A stretch of DNA of 5,976 bases, from NCBI GenBank assembly GCA_030608725.1, contig JAUWDP010000078.1, forward strand, positions 1 through 5,976. The letters run 5' to 3'. The translations under genes were made by a program, and so were the position numbers. The notes under the pieces were generated by a model. It saw only the letters and a list, made by a program, of their open reading frames with translations. It had not been told where the DNA came from and searched no databases. Each line of letters opens with the position of its first letter. Position 1 is the first letter of the stretch. The stretch is from Candidatus Bathyarchaeota archaeon. Its GTDB lineage: Archaea; Thermoproteota; Bathyarchaeia; TCS64. This document shows, in pieces, positions 1-5,867 of the stretch.

Positions 1-1
1 C

Positions 2-1399
2 GCAGCGAACAAGATCGACCGCATCGATGGCTGGAGGAGCAACCCGGACACTCCATTCCTGGCCTCCTACGCGAAGCAGGGGCTTATCGTGAAGGAGGAC
101 CTGGACAACAGGCTGTACACGATGATGGGCACCCTGTCACGGCAGGGATTCAGGTCGGAGCGGTTCGACAGGGTCCGGGACTTCACAAGGGACATCGCGA
201 TCGTCCCCGTGAGCGCCAAGACGGGAGAGGGGATCGGTGAGCTGCTCACAGTGCTCATAGGTCTCACCCAGCAGTACATGGCGGACAAGCTAGAGGTCTC
301 AGAGGGACACGCCCTCGGCACCGTCCTGGAGGTGACGGAGGACGTGGGCCTCGGGACCACAATAAACGCCATCATATACGACGGCGTCCTCAAGGCGGAC
401 GACACCATCGTCATAGGAGGAAAGGAGGGGCCCCTCACCTCGAGCATCCGGGCCATCCTCCTCCCTCAGCCCCTCGACGAGATCAGGGACCCGAGGAAGA
501 AGTTCAGCAGTATCGACGAAGCCTTCGCGGCCTCCGGCGTGAAGATCGCCGCACCAGACCTTGAGAACGCCGTCCCCGGAGCCCCGTTGATCGCAGTGGG
601 TGGCGAGATGACTCTTGAGAAGGCGGTGGAGGCGGTGGCCTCCGAGCTAGAGAGGCTCCGGATCTCCACGGACAAGGTGGGAGTCATCCTTAAGACTGAC
701 ACCTTGGGCTCGCTGGAGGCCCTCACCGAGAGCCTCAGGGCTAGGGACGTCCCCATACGCCTTGCCGACATCGGCGACATCTCGAGGAGGGAGGTCATGG
801 AGGCCCTTTCGGTGAAGCATGAGGAGCCCCTCTACGGGGCGATCCTCGCATTCAACGTGAAGCCCCTGCCGGACGCTGAGCGGGAGGCCCACGACCAGCG
901 TATCCCCATTTTCATGAATGACATCATCTACAACCTCATGGACGAATACGTCAGGTGGATGGAGGACGAGAAGGAGGCCAAGGCCCGGAAGGAGTTCGAC
1001 GCCCTGGTCAAGCCGGGGAAGTTCGAGATCATGGACGGGTTCGTCTTCAGGAGAGCCAAGCCAGCGATATTCGGTGTTCGGGTCCTGAGTGGAAGCATAG
1101 CCCCCAACACGCAAATGGTCAACCTCGAGGGGACGAAGCTTGGACGGGTAACCCAGATACAGGAATCTGGGGAGGCGGTTTCGCTGGCCGAGGAGGGGAA
1201 GGAGGTCGCCGTATCGATGCCCCAGCCAATTGTAGGTAGACATATTAAAGAGAGGGATATCCTCTTTGTAGACGTTCCCGAAAAACATGCCAAGCTGCTC
1301 CGGGAGAAGTACCAGGGACGGCTCACGGCCAGCGCCCTCGAGGTGCTGCGGGAGCTCACTGAGTTGAAACGTAAAAAGGAAGTATTTTGGGCGGTTTAG
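2..1399 (+). CDS. infB: Translation initiation factor aIF5B (IF2/eIF5B family), 5' end cut by window
   Basis: This is the archaeal homologue of bacterial IF2 and eukaryotic eIF5B, a cytoplasmic GTPase that promotes ribosomal subunit joining. The reading frame is open from base 2, giving 465 residues. Archaeal aIF5B is usually about 590-600 residues, so roughly the first 130 (P-loop and switch regions) lie outside the window. Visible are the G4 motif NKID at fragment residues 3-6 and the G5 motif SAK at 71-73. Domain II is at about 100-190 (core GTVLEVTEDVGLGTTINAII), domain III at about 220-340 (LKTDTLGSLEAL at 230-241), and the C-terminal barrel domain IV follows to the end. The C terminus LKRKKEVFWAV is the family's usual basic-aromatic ending. 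GTG at base 89 is internal, not the start. The gene ends 3 bases before rps6e on the same strand. No intein or frameshift is seen in the visible part. Confidence 0.96.
   Translation, partial: AANKIDRIDGWRSNPDTPFLASYAKQGLIVKEDLDNRLYTMMGTLSRQGFRSERFDRVRDFTRDIAIVPVSAKTGEGIGELLTVLIGLTQQYMADKLEVSEGHALGTVLEVTEDVGLGTTINAIIYDGVLKADDTIVIGGKEGPLTSSIRAILLPQPLDEIRDPRKKFSSIDEAFAASGVKIAAPDLENAVPGAPLIAVGGEMTLEKAVEAVASELERLRISTDKVGVILKTDTLGSLEALTESLRARDVPIRLADIGDISRREVMEALSVKHEEPLYGAILAFNVKPLPDAEREAHDQRIPIFMNDIIYNLMDEYVRWMEDEKEAKARKEFDALVKPGKFEIMDGFVFRRAKPAIFGVRVLSGSIAPNTQMVNLEGTKLGRVTQIQESGEAVSLAEEGKEVAVSMPQPIVGRHIKERDILFVDVPEKHAKLLREKYQGRLTASALEVLRELTELKRKKEVFWAV
1364..1377 (+). promoter_or_regulatory. Possible internal BRE/TATA for rps6e
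   Basis: An AT-rich stretch in the last codons of aIF5B reads TTGAAACG followed by TAAAAA at 1372-1377. It resembles an archaeal BRE plus TATA box. The box centre is about 28 bases from the A of the rps6e ATG, near the spacing expected for a leaderless transcript, and the gene has no evident Shine-Dalgarno site. However, the sequence also encodes the conserved KRKK ending of aIF5B, so the resemblance may be incidental. Confidence 0.25.
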
Positions 1400-1402
1400 C
1401 GG

Positions 1403-1789
1403 ATGCCTGTGCTGATAATATCGGACCCCGAGACGGGGACAAGCCAGAAGGTCGAGCTAGAGGACAACAGGATGGGCCCCCTCGTCGGGAGGAGGATCGG
1501 GGAGGTAATAGACGGCACGGTAGCCGACCTAGCGGGCCACCAGTTACAGCTCACCGGGGGTACCGATAAGGACGGGATACCCATGCGCCCCGATGTTCAC
1601 GGTTCAGCGAAGTCAAGGATCATTCTGAGCGGCGGGGTCGGCTACAAGCCCAAGAAGAAGGGCGAGAGGAGGAGAGTGGTCGTCCGGGGAAACACTGTCT
1701 CGGTCGAAACGACGTTCCTCAACTTCAAGATCGTAGAGAAGCCGAAAGGGAAGAAGAAAGCGAAGACAGAAGAGAAAGAGGATAACTAG
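1403..1789 (+). CDS. rps6e: 30S ribosomal protein eS6 (S6e)
   Basis: This is a structural protein of the small ribosomal subunit, found in archaea and eukaryotes and absent from bacteria. At 128 residues it has the usual archaeal length, lacking the long C-terminal extension of eukaryotic S6. The family signature GGTDKDGIPMRPDVHG is present at residues 52-67. It is followed by a basic stretch (KPKKKGERRR, 83-92) and a lysine/glutamate-rich tail (KGKKKAKTEEKE) suited to rRNA contact. The ATG lies 3 bases after the aIF5B stop. The bases just before it (TTAGCGG) hold no convincing Shine-Dalgarno site, so translation may rely on coupling to aIF5B or on a leaderless transcript from a promoter inside the aIF5B 3' end. 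The next gene downstream faces it convergently, so this is the last gene of the translation block. Confidence 0.97.
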   Translation: MPVLIISDPETGTSQKVELEDNRMGPLVGRRIGEVIDGTVADLAGHQLQLTGGTDKDGIPMRPDVHGSAKSRIILSGGVGYKPKKKGERRRVVVRGNTVSVETTFLNFKIVEKPKGKKKAKTEEKEDN

Positions 1790-1833
1790 TCGTCTTCTTA
1801 ACTCGATGTCATCCAGCTTGATGAACCACTTGC

Positions 1834-1845
1834 TGCGCGCGCGCA
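1834..1845. repeat. Alternating GC tract 1, palindromic T(GC)5A
   Basis: Five GC dinucleotides flanked by T and A form a perfect 12-base palindrome. Alternating purine-pyrimidine DNA of this kind can adopt left-handed Z-DNA or extrude a cruciform; that is general knowledge, not shown here. A similar, longer tract lies 112 bases downstream, centre to centre, in the same gap. Both are followed on the plus strand by an A-rich AAGA-containing stretch. Confidence 0.85.
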
Positions 1846-1936
1846 TAAGAGAAGTTGCTGGGACCTACCCGAAAGTAACGTATGGCTCAACAGAGACGTT
1901 CTTGTCAGGGCTATCCTCCATTGAATTCCCCGGCTG

Positions 1937-1965
1937 TTTCTTTTTGCGCGCGCGCGCAAAAGAAC
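1937..1965. terminator. Candidate bidirectional terminator between convergent units
   Basis: Read on the plus strand, TTTCTTTTT (1937-1945) precedes the (GC)6 core. Read on the minus strand, GTTCTTTT (1965 down to 1958) precedes the same core. Archaeal RNA polymerase commonly terminates at T-rich tracts in the non-template strand. Here each of the two converging transcripts meets a T-rich run about 63-150 bases after its stop codon. The T run lies before rather than after the possible hairpin, so it is not a bacterial-type intrinsic terminator. Confidence 0.4.
1942..1961. repeat. Alternating GC tract 2, palindrome TTTT(GC)6AAAA
   Basis: Six GC dinucleotides are flanked by four T and four A, giving a perfect 20-base palindrome. 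As single-stranded RNA it could fold into an 8-base-pair stem with a 4-base loop, and it reads identically on both strands. It sits between two convergent transcription units, which fits a termination or boundary role, although its function is unknown. Confidence 0.85.
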
Positions 1966-2027
1966 TCCTCAACATGACATAAAACTTGGAGCCTAGTCTA
2001 ATCATTCCGCTTGTATGCCAGTCTAGA

Positions 2028-2621
2028 TCATACTGGATCGTTCATTCTCTTGGAGAAGAGGCTCTTGAAGTCCTCCTCACCTTCAGCGTAACCGGAGGCA
2101 ACTATAATATCGCCAGCCTGAATCACCGTGTAAGGCCTCGGCCTCATCCACCTGTCTCCCCTTCTTATCACCAAGACCCACATCCCGGTCTCCTCAGGTA
2201 TCCTGGCCTCCCGGAGAGTCTTCCCCACCAACGACGAGGACTCCGAGACGACGAGGCGCTCAACCGTCTCCTCTGCGTCCTGGATCACCATGGCCAGAAC
2301 AGGATGGGGCTTACCGCCCCTCAGCACCACCTCGGCTATCTCAGCGGCTGCGTCGGCGATCCTCTCGGTCACAACGCCCATCCGAATTAGGCCCAGGAGG
2401 CCCCTGGCCTCGTGGTTGTCGTCCTTGCTGGACAGGACTAGGAGCTCGAACTCGGTGTGCAGATTGTCCATCCTGTCCTCCAGCTCTAGGACCTCCTCTG
2501 CTAGCTGCCTGCTGTTCAGCAGGAGGGATGAGTAGGCTAGGTCTATCATCATCTCGGAGGTGTCCTTGAGCTCGACGAGGTCGTTGCATATCTTCTCGAA
2601 GAGCTGCGTGGCCTCAGTCAA
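2028..2621 (-). CDS. PhoU-domain and RCK_C (TrkA_C) protein, second of a tandem pair
   Basis: A soluble 197-residue protein with two parts. Residues about 8-105 form a helical PhoU-like domain (ELKDTSEMMIDLAYSSLLLN at 17-36, then an acidic helix with AEEVLELEDRMD). Residues about 118-190 form an RCK_C/TrkA_C domain, with SLVGKTLREARIP at 130-142 and GDIIVASG at 170-177. This arrangement matches the archaeal family COG3273, often found next to MgtE-like cation transporters. RCK_C domains usually bind a small ligand or ion to gate a channel or transporter. No signal peptide or membrane segment is present. The start is TTG at 2619-2621. It overlaps the upstream gene's TGA by 4 bases and has a strong GGAGGT nine bases ahead; the next in-frame Met, at residue 24, falls inside the PhoU helix. 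The true ligand and partner cannot be read from the sequence. Confidence 0.88.
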   Translation of the reverse strand: MTEATQLFEKICNDLVELKDTSEMMIDLAYSSLLLNSRQLAEEVLELEDRMDNLHTEFELLVLSSKDDNHEARGLLGLIRMGVVTERIADAAAEIAEVVLRGGKPHPVLAMVIQDAEETVERLVVSESSSLVGKTLREARIPEETGMWVLVIRRGDRWMRPRPYTVIQAGDIIVASGYAEGEEDFKSLFSKRMNDPV

Positions 2622-3217
2622 AGTTCCGTAACCTCCCCCCTCGCGGCCCTCTGAAGTTTCTCCAGGCCCTCGGCGGTCCCACGGGCCATGAGCATGTCCT
2701 CGGGTAGCACTATCTCCTTCTCGGGGTTAATCATCCAGTAACGGCCGCGCCTCACGGCTATGATGTCTGCGCCCACCTCGGCGGCCAGATCCATGTCCTC
2801 CACAGTCTTACCCGCCAGGATCGAGGACTCGACTACCTGGACTCGGGCCAGGTGCTCCTCGGTTCGTTGGAAGACCTCCCTTACGATGGGGTGGATCCCT
2901 ATGTTGTTGAGGACTATGCCCGCGATGTCCGCCGCCGCGTCCGATATGCTGTTGGTCAGGGAGCCCACCTTGGCCACGCCGGCCAGGGACTCAGCGTCCT
3001 CCTTGTCCCGTGCCGCGAGCATGAGGTTCATGTTGAGGACGTAGACGAGGGTGTCCATCTTCCTCTCCAGCTCCATGACCTCCTCGGCCAGCCCGCGGTT
3101 GTTGAAGAGGGCCGCCGAGTAGGCGAGGTCTATCATGAGCTCCGAGATGTCCTTCATCTGGATGAGGGTCTCGCGGACTGAGACTGGGGTATACTCCACT
3201 CTCTCGACGTCGCTCAT
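2618..3217 (-). CDS. PhoU-domain and RCK_C (TrkA_C) protein, first of a tandem pair
   Basis: A soluble 199-residue paralogue of the gene that follows it. The PhoU-like part spans about residues 14-112. It contains QMKDISELMIDLAYSAALFN at 20-39, which aligns closely with the same helix in the partner, and then RGLAEEVMELERKMD. The RCK_C part is at about 124-195 (SSILAGKTVEDMDL, then ADIIAVRRGRYWM). Where the partner has GDIIVASG this copy has EDMLMARG, so the ligand-binding halves have diverged. The gene starts at ATG 3215-3217. It is probably cotranscribed and translationally coupled with the next gene, which suggests the two products assemble together, perhaps as a heterodimer. The 114 bases upstream hold TATA-like sequences, so the pair probably has its own promoter. 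It may regulate a cation transporter encoded elsewhere; that role is inferred from family context only. Confidence 0.88.
   Translation of the reverse strand: MSDVERVEYTPVSVRETLIQMKDISELMIDLAYSAALFNNRGLAEEVMELERKMDTLVYVLNMNLMLAARDKEDAESLAGVAKVGSLTNSISDAAADIAGIVLNNIGIHPIVREVFQRTEEHLARVQVVESSILAGKTVEDMDLAAEVGADIIAVRRGRYWMINPEKEIVLPEDMLMARGTAEGLEKLQRAARGEVTEL
2631..2637 (-). promoter_or_regulatory. Shine-Dalgarno site that fixes the TTG start of the second PhoU/RCK_C gene
   Basis: The minus strand reads GGGAGGT inside the last codons of the upstream paralogue, with nine bases between the T and the TTG at 2621. The good match to the archaeal 16S tail supports initiation at this rare start codon, by termination-reinitiation or direct entry. 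Confidence 0.7.
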
Positions 3218-3274
3218 AAAACGGTAACCCCGGTATAGGTGGACTTCATCTTTGCCTGGTTCACCCTGCGGACC

Positions 3275-3311
3275 ATTTTACCCTACTAGGGAGCGGTTCT
3301 TAACCTTTTCT
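3275..3311 (-). promoter_or_regulatory. Candidate promoter of the PhoU/RCK_C pair
   Basis: Two archaeal-type boxes can be read on the minus strand in the gap before the ATG at 3217. The first is TTAAGA (3298-3303), preceded by purine-rich AGAAAAGG (3304-3311) as a possible BRE. The second is TAAAAT (3275-3280), closer to the gene. With the usual spacing of about 25 bases they would give leaders of roughly 58 or 35 bases. Which one is used, if either, cannot be decided from the sequence alone. Confidence 0.35.
3281..3291. promoter_or_regulatory. Operator-like dyad CCCTACTAGGG
   Basis: A perfect 5-base inverted repeat (CCCTA / TAGGG) around one central base directly abuts the TAAAAT box on its upstream side. 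If that box is the TATA element, the dyad covers the BRE position, where a repressor could block TFB. The dyad is short enough to occur by chance. Confidence 0.25.
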
Positions 3312-3331
3312 AGGAGAACTGAGACGACAGA

Positions 3332-4705
3332 CTATGTGAGGGGTTCTCCCTCCATGTCCTCGGGGACCTTAAGCCCCAGGGCGTTTATGAGTGTCGGGGC
3401 GACGTCGAGGATGTTCAGGTCTTCAGCTCTTCCCTTGAGGTCTTCCCGGGGATCATAGTAGATGTAGAGCCCCATCTTGTCGTGGACGGCGTCATCGGGG
3501 CCCGTGTCGTTCTCCAGAAGGTAGAGGCGTCCGTGGCCCATGGTGCCCGCTGACCTCCAGTAGAGGTCATCGAAGTAGACCATCAGGTCCGGGGGATCGC
3601 CTTTGCACTCAGGATAGGCCTCCTCTGGCTTCAGAACTGTGGTGTTCCACTTCTCGCCGTTTGGTCCTGTGATGCTCCGGATCCTCTGGGCGATGTCCTC
3701 CCGTGTGCTCTCGTAGTCTCGGGGGTCGACGACGCCGTTCTCCTCCCTCCCCTTGACGTTGAGGAATATCCTGGCGTAGTAGCCTCCCCAGCCCCATGCC
3801 ACCGTCTTCCCCCAGTCCACGTTGGCGTCGTTCAACCTGACGACCCGTTCGACGGGGGTGCTCAGCCGGAGGAGACCCTGCTCCTCGAGCCATGTGTTGA
3901 TGCAGAACGCCCCCTTCATGGGCTTGCCTCCGTGGTCCGAGGCAACCATGACGACTGTGTCGTCGCCTATCAGGTCCAGGAGCTCTCCTACTTTCGTGTC
4001 GAGGAGTATGTAGTAGTCCTCCACGACGTTCTCAAACTCGCTTCCCGGCTCGTAGAGGTGGTGGCTCTCGTCGAAGTACTTCCAGAATGCGTGGTGGATC
4101 CTGTCTAGGCCGATCTCCACGAACATGAAGAAGCTCCAGTCCTTCGTCTGGATGAGGTGCTTGATCACCTTGAAGTGGTTCTCCGTCATCTCGTTGAGCT
4201 CCTTGACGAGGTTATGCTTGTCCTCGATGAGGAACTCGACGTCGACCTGGTAATCATCAACCAGGGCCTTGATCTCTTCCCTCAGCTCGGGGGGGTATGT
4301 GTAGTTCCTGTTGGTGTCGGGGGTGATGAAGCCTCCGATCAGGCAGCCTTCCACGGGGTAGGGGGGGTAGCTGGGGGGTACGGCTACGAGGCAGGATCGT
4401 CCTCCGGCCTCGGCGACGTAGTCCCAGATCCTCTTCTCCTTGATGTTCTTCGATGTGGAGATCCAGATGTCCTTGTACGAGTTGTTCCTGCGGTGGCGGA
4501 ACCCGTAGAGGCCCAGGGTTCCCGGATACTTGCTTGAGGCCATCACGGTCCAGGCGGGGATGGTGATGGGGGGGTCGCTGCTCTCGAGCTTGCCGTGGAT
4601 TCCCTTGTCCATCATCTTGCGGAAGTTGGGGAGCTTGTCGATGAACCTGTTGAACAGGAGGTCGGGGGCGGCGCAGTCCAGCCCTATGAGCAGCGCTTTC
4701 CTCAT
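3332..4705 (-). CDS. AlkP-superfamily phosphodiesterase / nucleotide pyrophosphatase-like phosphohydrolase
   Basis: A 457-residue cytoplasmic metal-dependent hydrolase of the type I phosphodiesterase/nucleotide pyrophosphatase branch (COG3379-like). Expected two-metal-site residues are visible: D10 in LLIGLDCAAP, D201 and H205 in GLDRIHHAFW, D257-H258 in ASDHGG, and H408 in HDKMGLYIYYDP. The nucleophile is probably a threonine in PPITIPAWT (T48 or T53). The family stretch ARIFLNVKGREENGVVDP (311-328) and PPDLMVYF (371-378) are also present. There is no signal peptide or membrane helix. The protein ends soon after the final fold element (LDVAPTLINALGLKVPEDMEG) and lacks the ERLxxLGY tail many relatives carry. 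The start is ATG 4703-4705, four bases after the sat stop, with GAGGT (4712-4716) six bases upstream. Coupling to sat suggests a substrate related to activated sulfate, such as a sulfonucleotide, but members act on many phosphate and sulfate esters. Confidence 0.88.
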   Translation of the reverse strand: MRKALLIGLDCAAPDLLFNRFIDKLPNFRKMMDKGIHGKLESSDPPITIPAWTVMASSKYPGTLGLYGFRHRRNNSYKDIWISTSKNIKEKRIWDYVAEAGGRSCLVAVPPSYPPYPVEGCLIGGFITPDTNRNYTYPPELREEIKALVDDYQVDVEFLIEDKHNLVKELNEMTENHFKVIKHLIQTKDWSFFMFVEIGLDRIHHAFWKYFDESHHLYEPGSEFENVVEDYYILLDTKVGELLDLIGDDTVVMVASDHGGKPMKGAFCINTWLEEQGLLRLSTPVERVVRLNDANVDWGKTVAWGWGGYYARIFLNVKGREENGVVDPRDYESTREDIAQRIRSITGPNGEKWNTTVLKPEEAYPECKGDPPDLMVYFDDLYWRSAGTMGHGRLYLLENDTGPDDAVHDKMGLYIYYDPREDLKGRAEDLNILDVAPTLINALGLKVPEDMEGEPLT

Positions 4706-4709
4706 ACTC

Positions 4710-5855
4710 TTACCTCACGAAGGGATCAGGGTGCTTCAGGATCGCGTCGACCACCTCGGGGCGCATGAGGAGCTCGGAGGGGCGCTCCCCGTCCATGAGC
4801 ATCCTCCTCATCTCCCGACCCCTGAACTGAATGTGGTCCTCTGGGCCGTGGGGGCAGACCTTGTCATTCTCGACGCCACCGCACTTCTTGCAGTAGAAGA
4901 AGCTCCTGAAGAAGAGGGGTGCGATGCCGAGGTCAGGGTAGTCGTCGAATATCTCCTGGGCCTCATAGGGGCCGTAGTAGTCGCCTACGCCTGCGTGGTC
5001 TCTTCCGACGACGAAGTGGGTGCAGCCGAAGTTCTTGCGGGCGATGGCGTGGAATATGGCCTCCCTGGGCCCGGCGTATCTCATCTCCATCTCGAGGGTG
5101 ACGAGGGTGGCTGAGTTCCTGAGGTAGTAGTTTCTGATGAGGGTCTCGTATGTGTCGATGATCACCTCGTCCCTGAAGTCGCCTGCCTTCTTCTTGCCTA
5201 TGAGGGGGTTGATGAACAGGCCGTCTGCGAAGGCGAGGGCTGTCTTCTGGACGTACTCGTGGCCATTGTGGGGGGCGTTCCTGGTCTGGAATCCGGCTAT
5301 GGTCCTCCAGCCCATCTCCTGGAACAGGAAGCGGGTCTCCTTGGGAATGAGTCGGTACCGGGGGAACTTGCCAAGGGTCTCATCAAATATGTCCACCTTT
5401 CCTCCCAGGAGGACGGGCCCCATGCTCTCCGTCTTCTCCACGCCGGGGTGTGCGGCATCCAGGGTCTTGAATATGTTTTCCGCGTGAGATCTCCTATCCA
5501 GTGGGTATTTCTCCTCTACGTGGAGGACTCCGAAGGGGGTCTCATTTTGAGATAGGGCGACGTCGCCTCCTTCCCGGATCTTCGATGCGACCTCCTCTGT
5601 GACATCCAGGACGATGGGGAACGTCCATGGGAGGTCGCCCTCTAGCCTCCCCCTCTCGAGGACTGAGGTGTAGTCGTTCCTGACGAGGGGGCCTTCCAGG
5701 GGGCTGAATATCCCGTAGGCTATGCATTCGAGGTCTTTCCTGAGCTCGTCTGAGACTGTTATTGAGGTCAATTCGCCTGCCTCTTCCCTGAGGTGGGCTC
5801 TGTCTCTCTCAGGTACAAGCCTGTCGATGAGTTTTCCACCGTGGGGTGGGAGCAC
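4710..5855 (-). CDS. sat: Sulfate adenylyltransferase (ATP sulfurylase)
   Basis: This enzyme joins sulfate to ATP to give APS and pyrophosphate (or the reverse in sulfur oxidation), in the cytoplasm. The 381-residue length fits compact archaeal Sat without a fused APS kinase domain. The N terminus PPHGGKLIDRLV (3-14) is the typical start of the PUA-like domain. The nucleotide-binding motif QTRNAPHNGHE is at 190-200 and GRDHAGVGDYYGPYEAQEIF at 284-303. A zinc-type cluster has C322, C325 and C334 plus a nearby histidine (H336 or H341), as in other metal-binding prokaryotic Sat. The ending RRMLMDGERPSELLMRPEVV is conserved. Where many relatives have SGT before the final helices, this one reads FRGRE. 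The start is GTG 5853-5855: an in-frame TAG lies upstream and GAGGGG (5862-5867) sits six bases ahead. It lies 10 bases after the preceding gene and 4 bases before the AlkP-family gene, in one operon. Confidence 0.96.
   Translation of the reverse strand: MLPPHGGKLIDRLVPERDRAHLREEAGELTSITVSDELRKDLECIAYGIFSPLEGPLVRNDYTSVLERGRLEGDLPWTFPIVLDVTEEVASKIREGGDVALSQNETPFGVLHVEEKYPLDRRSHAENIFKTLDAAHPGVEKTESMGPVLLGGKVDIFDETLGKFPRYRLIPKETRFLFQEMGWRTIAGFQTRNAPHNGHEYVQKTALAFADGLFINPLIGKKKAGDFRDEVIIDTYETLIRNYYLRNSATLVTLEMEMRYAGPREAIFHAIARKNFGCTHFVVGRDHAGVGDYYGPYEAQEIFDDYPDLGIAPLFFRSFFYCKKCGGVENDKVCPHGPEDHIQFRGREMRRMLMDGERPSELLMRPEVVDAILKHPDPFVR
4712..4716 (-). promoter_or_regulatory. Shine-Dalgarno site of the AlkP-family gene, overlapping the sat stop
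   Basis: The minus strand reads GAGGT across the last codons and stop of sat, six bases before the ATG at 4705. It supports that start codon and translational coupling between the two genes. Confidence 0.6.
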
Positions 5856-5861
5856 ATTTAT

Positions 5862-5867
5862 CCCCTC
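5862..5867 (-). promoter_or_regulatory. Shine-Dalgarno site supporting the GTG start of sat
   Basis: The minus strand reads GAGGGG six bases before GTG 5855 and overlaps the TGA stop of the preceding gene (5866-5868). An ATG one to two bases upstream (ATGTGC) is in a different frame, so GTG is the proper start. Confidence 0.6.

Larger units (their letters stand above)
1790..2027. other. Convergent intergenic region, 238 bases
   Basis: This gap separates the 3' ends of rps6e (plus) and the second PhoU/RCK_C gene (minus), so no promoter for either is expected inside it. It is more AT-rich than the genes around it apart from two alternating GC tracts. The only small frame noticed is an ATG at 1882 giving 31 codons to a TGA at 1975-1977. 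It has no Shine-Dalgarno site and runs through a GC tract, so I do not call it. I see no tRNA, CRISPR repeat or mobile-element end here. Confidence 0.8.

Noticed and set aside
647..1288. Long minus-strand open frame opposite aIF5B
   Set aside because: aIF5B on the plus strand is certain; the antisense product shows no family features.
1815..1880. Possible C/D box RNA starting at TTGATGA
   Set aside because: The C box does not fit RTGATGA well and no CTGA D box follows at a suitable distance.
1834..1961. The two GC tracts as CRISPR repeats or transposon ends
   Set aside because: Only two copies of simple dinucleotide sequence, with no regular spacers, no terminal inverted repeats beyond the tracts, no target duplication and no cas or transposase gene.
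1882..1977. Small plus-strand frame of 31 codons in the convergent gap
   Set aside because: There is no Shine-Dalgarno site, the frame passes through the GC tract, and its codon use is unlike that of the neighbours.
2018..2036. Inverted repeat CCAGT / ACTGG around the stop of the second PhoU/RCK_C gene
   Set aside because: Only 5 base pairs with a 9-base loop containing the stop codon and no T run directly after; expected by chance.
1986..2390. Plus-strand open frame opposite the second PhoU/RCK_C gene
   Set aside because: It is antisense to a gene with clear domains, and its product shows no recognisable motif.
4530..5114. Long plus-strand open frame opposite sat and the AlkP-family gene
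   Set aside because: It is a shadow frame from GC-rich coding sequence and spans the junction of two well-supported minus-strand genes.
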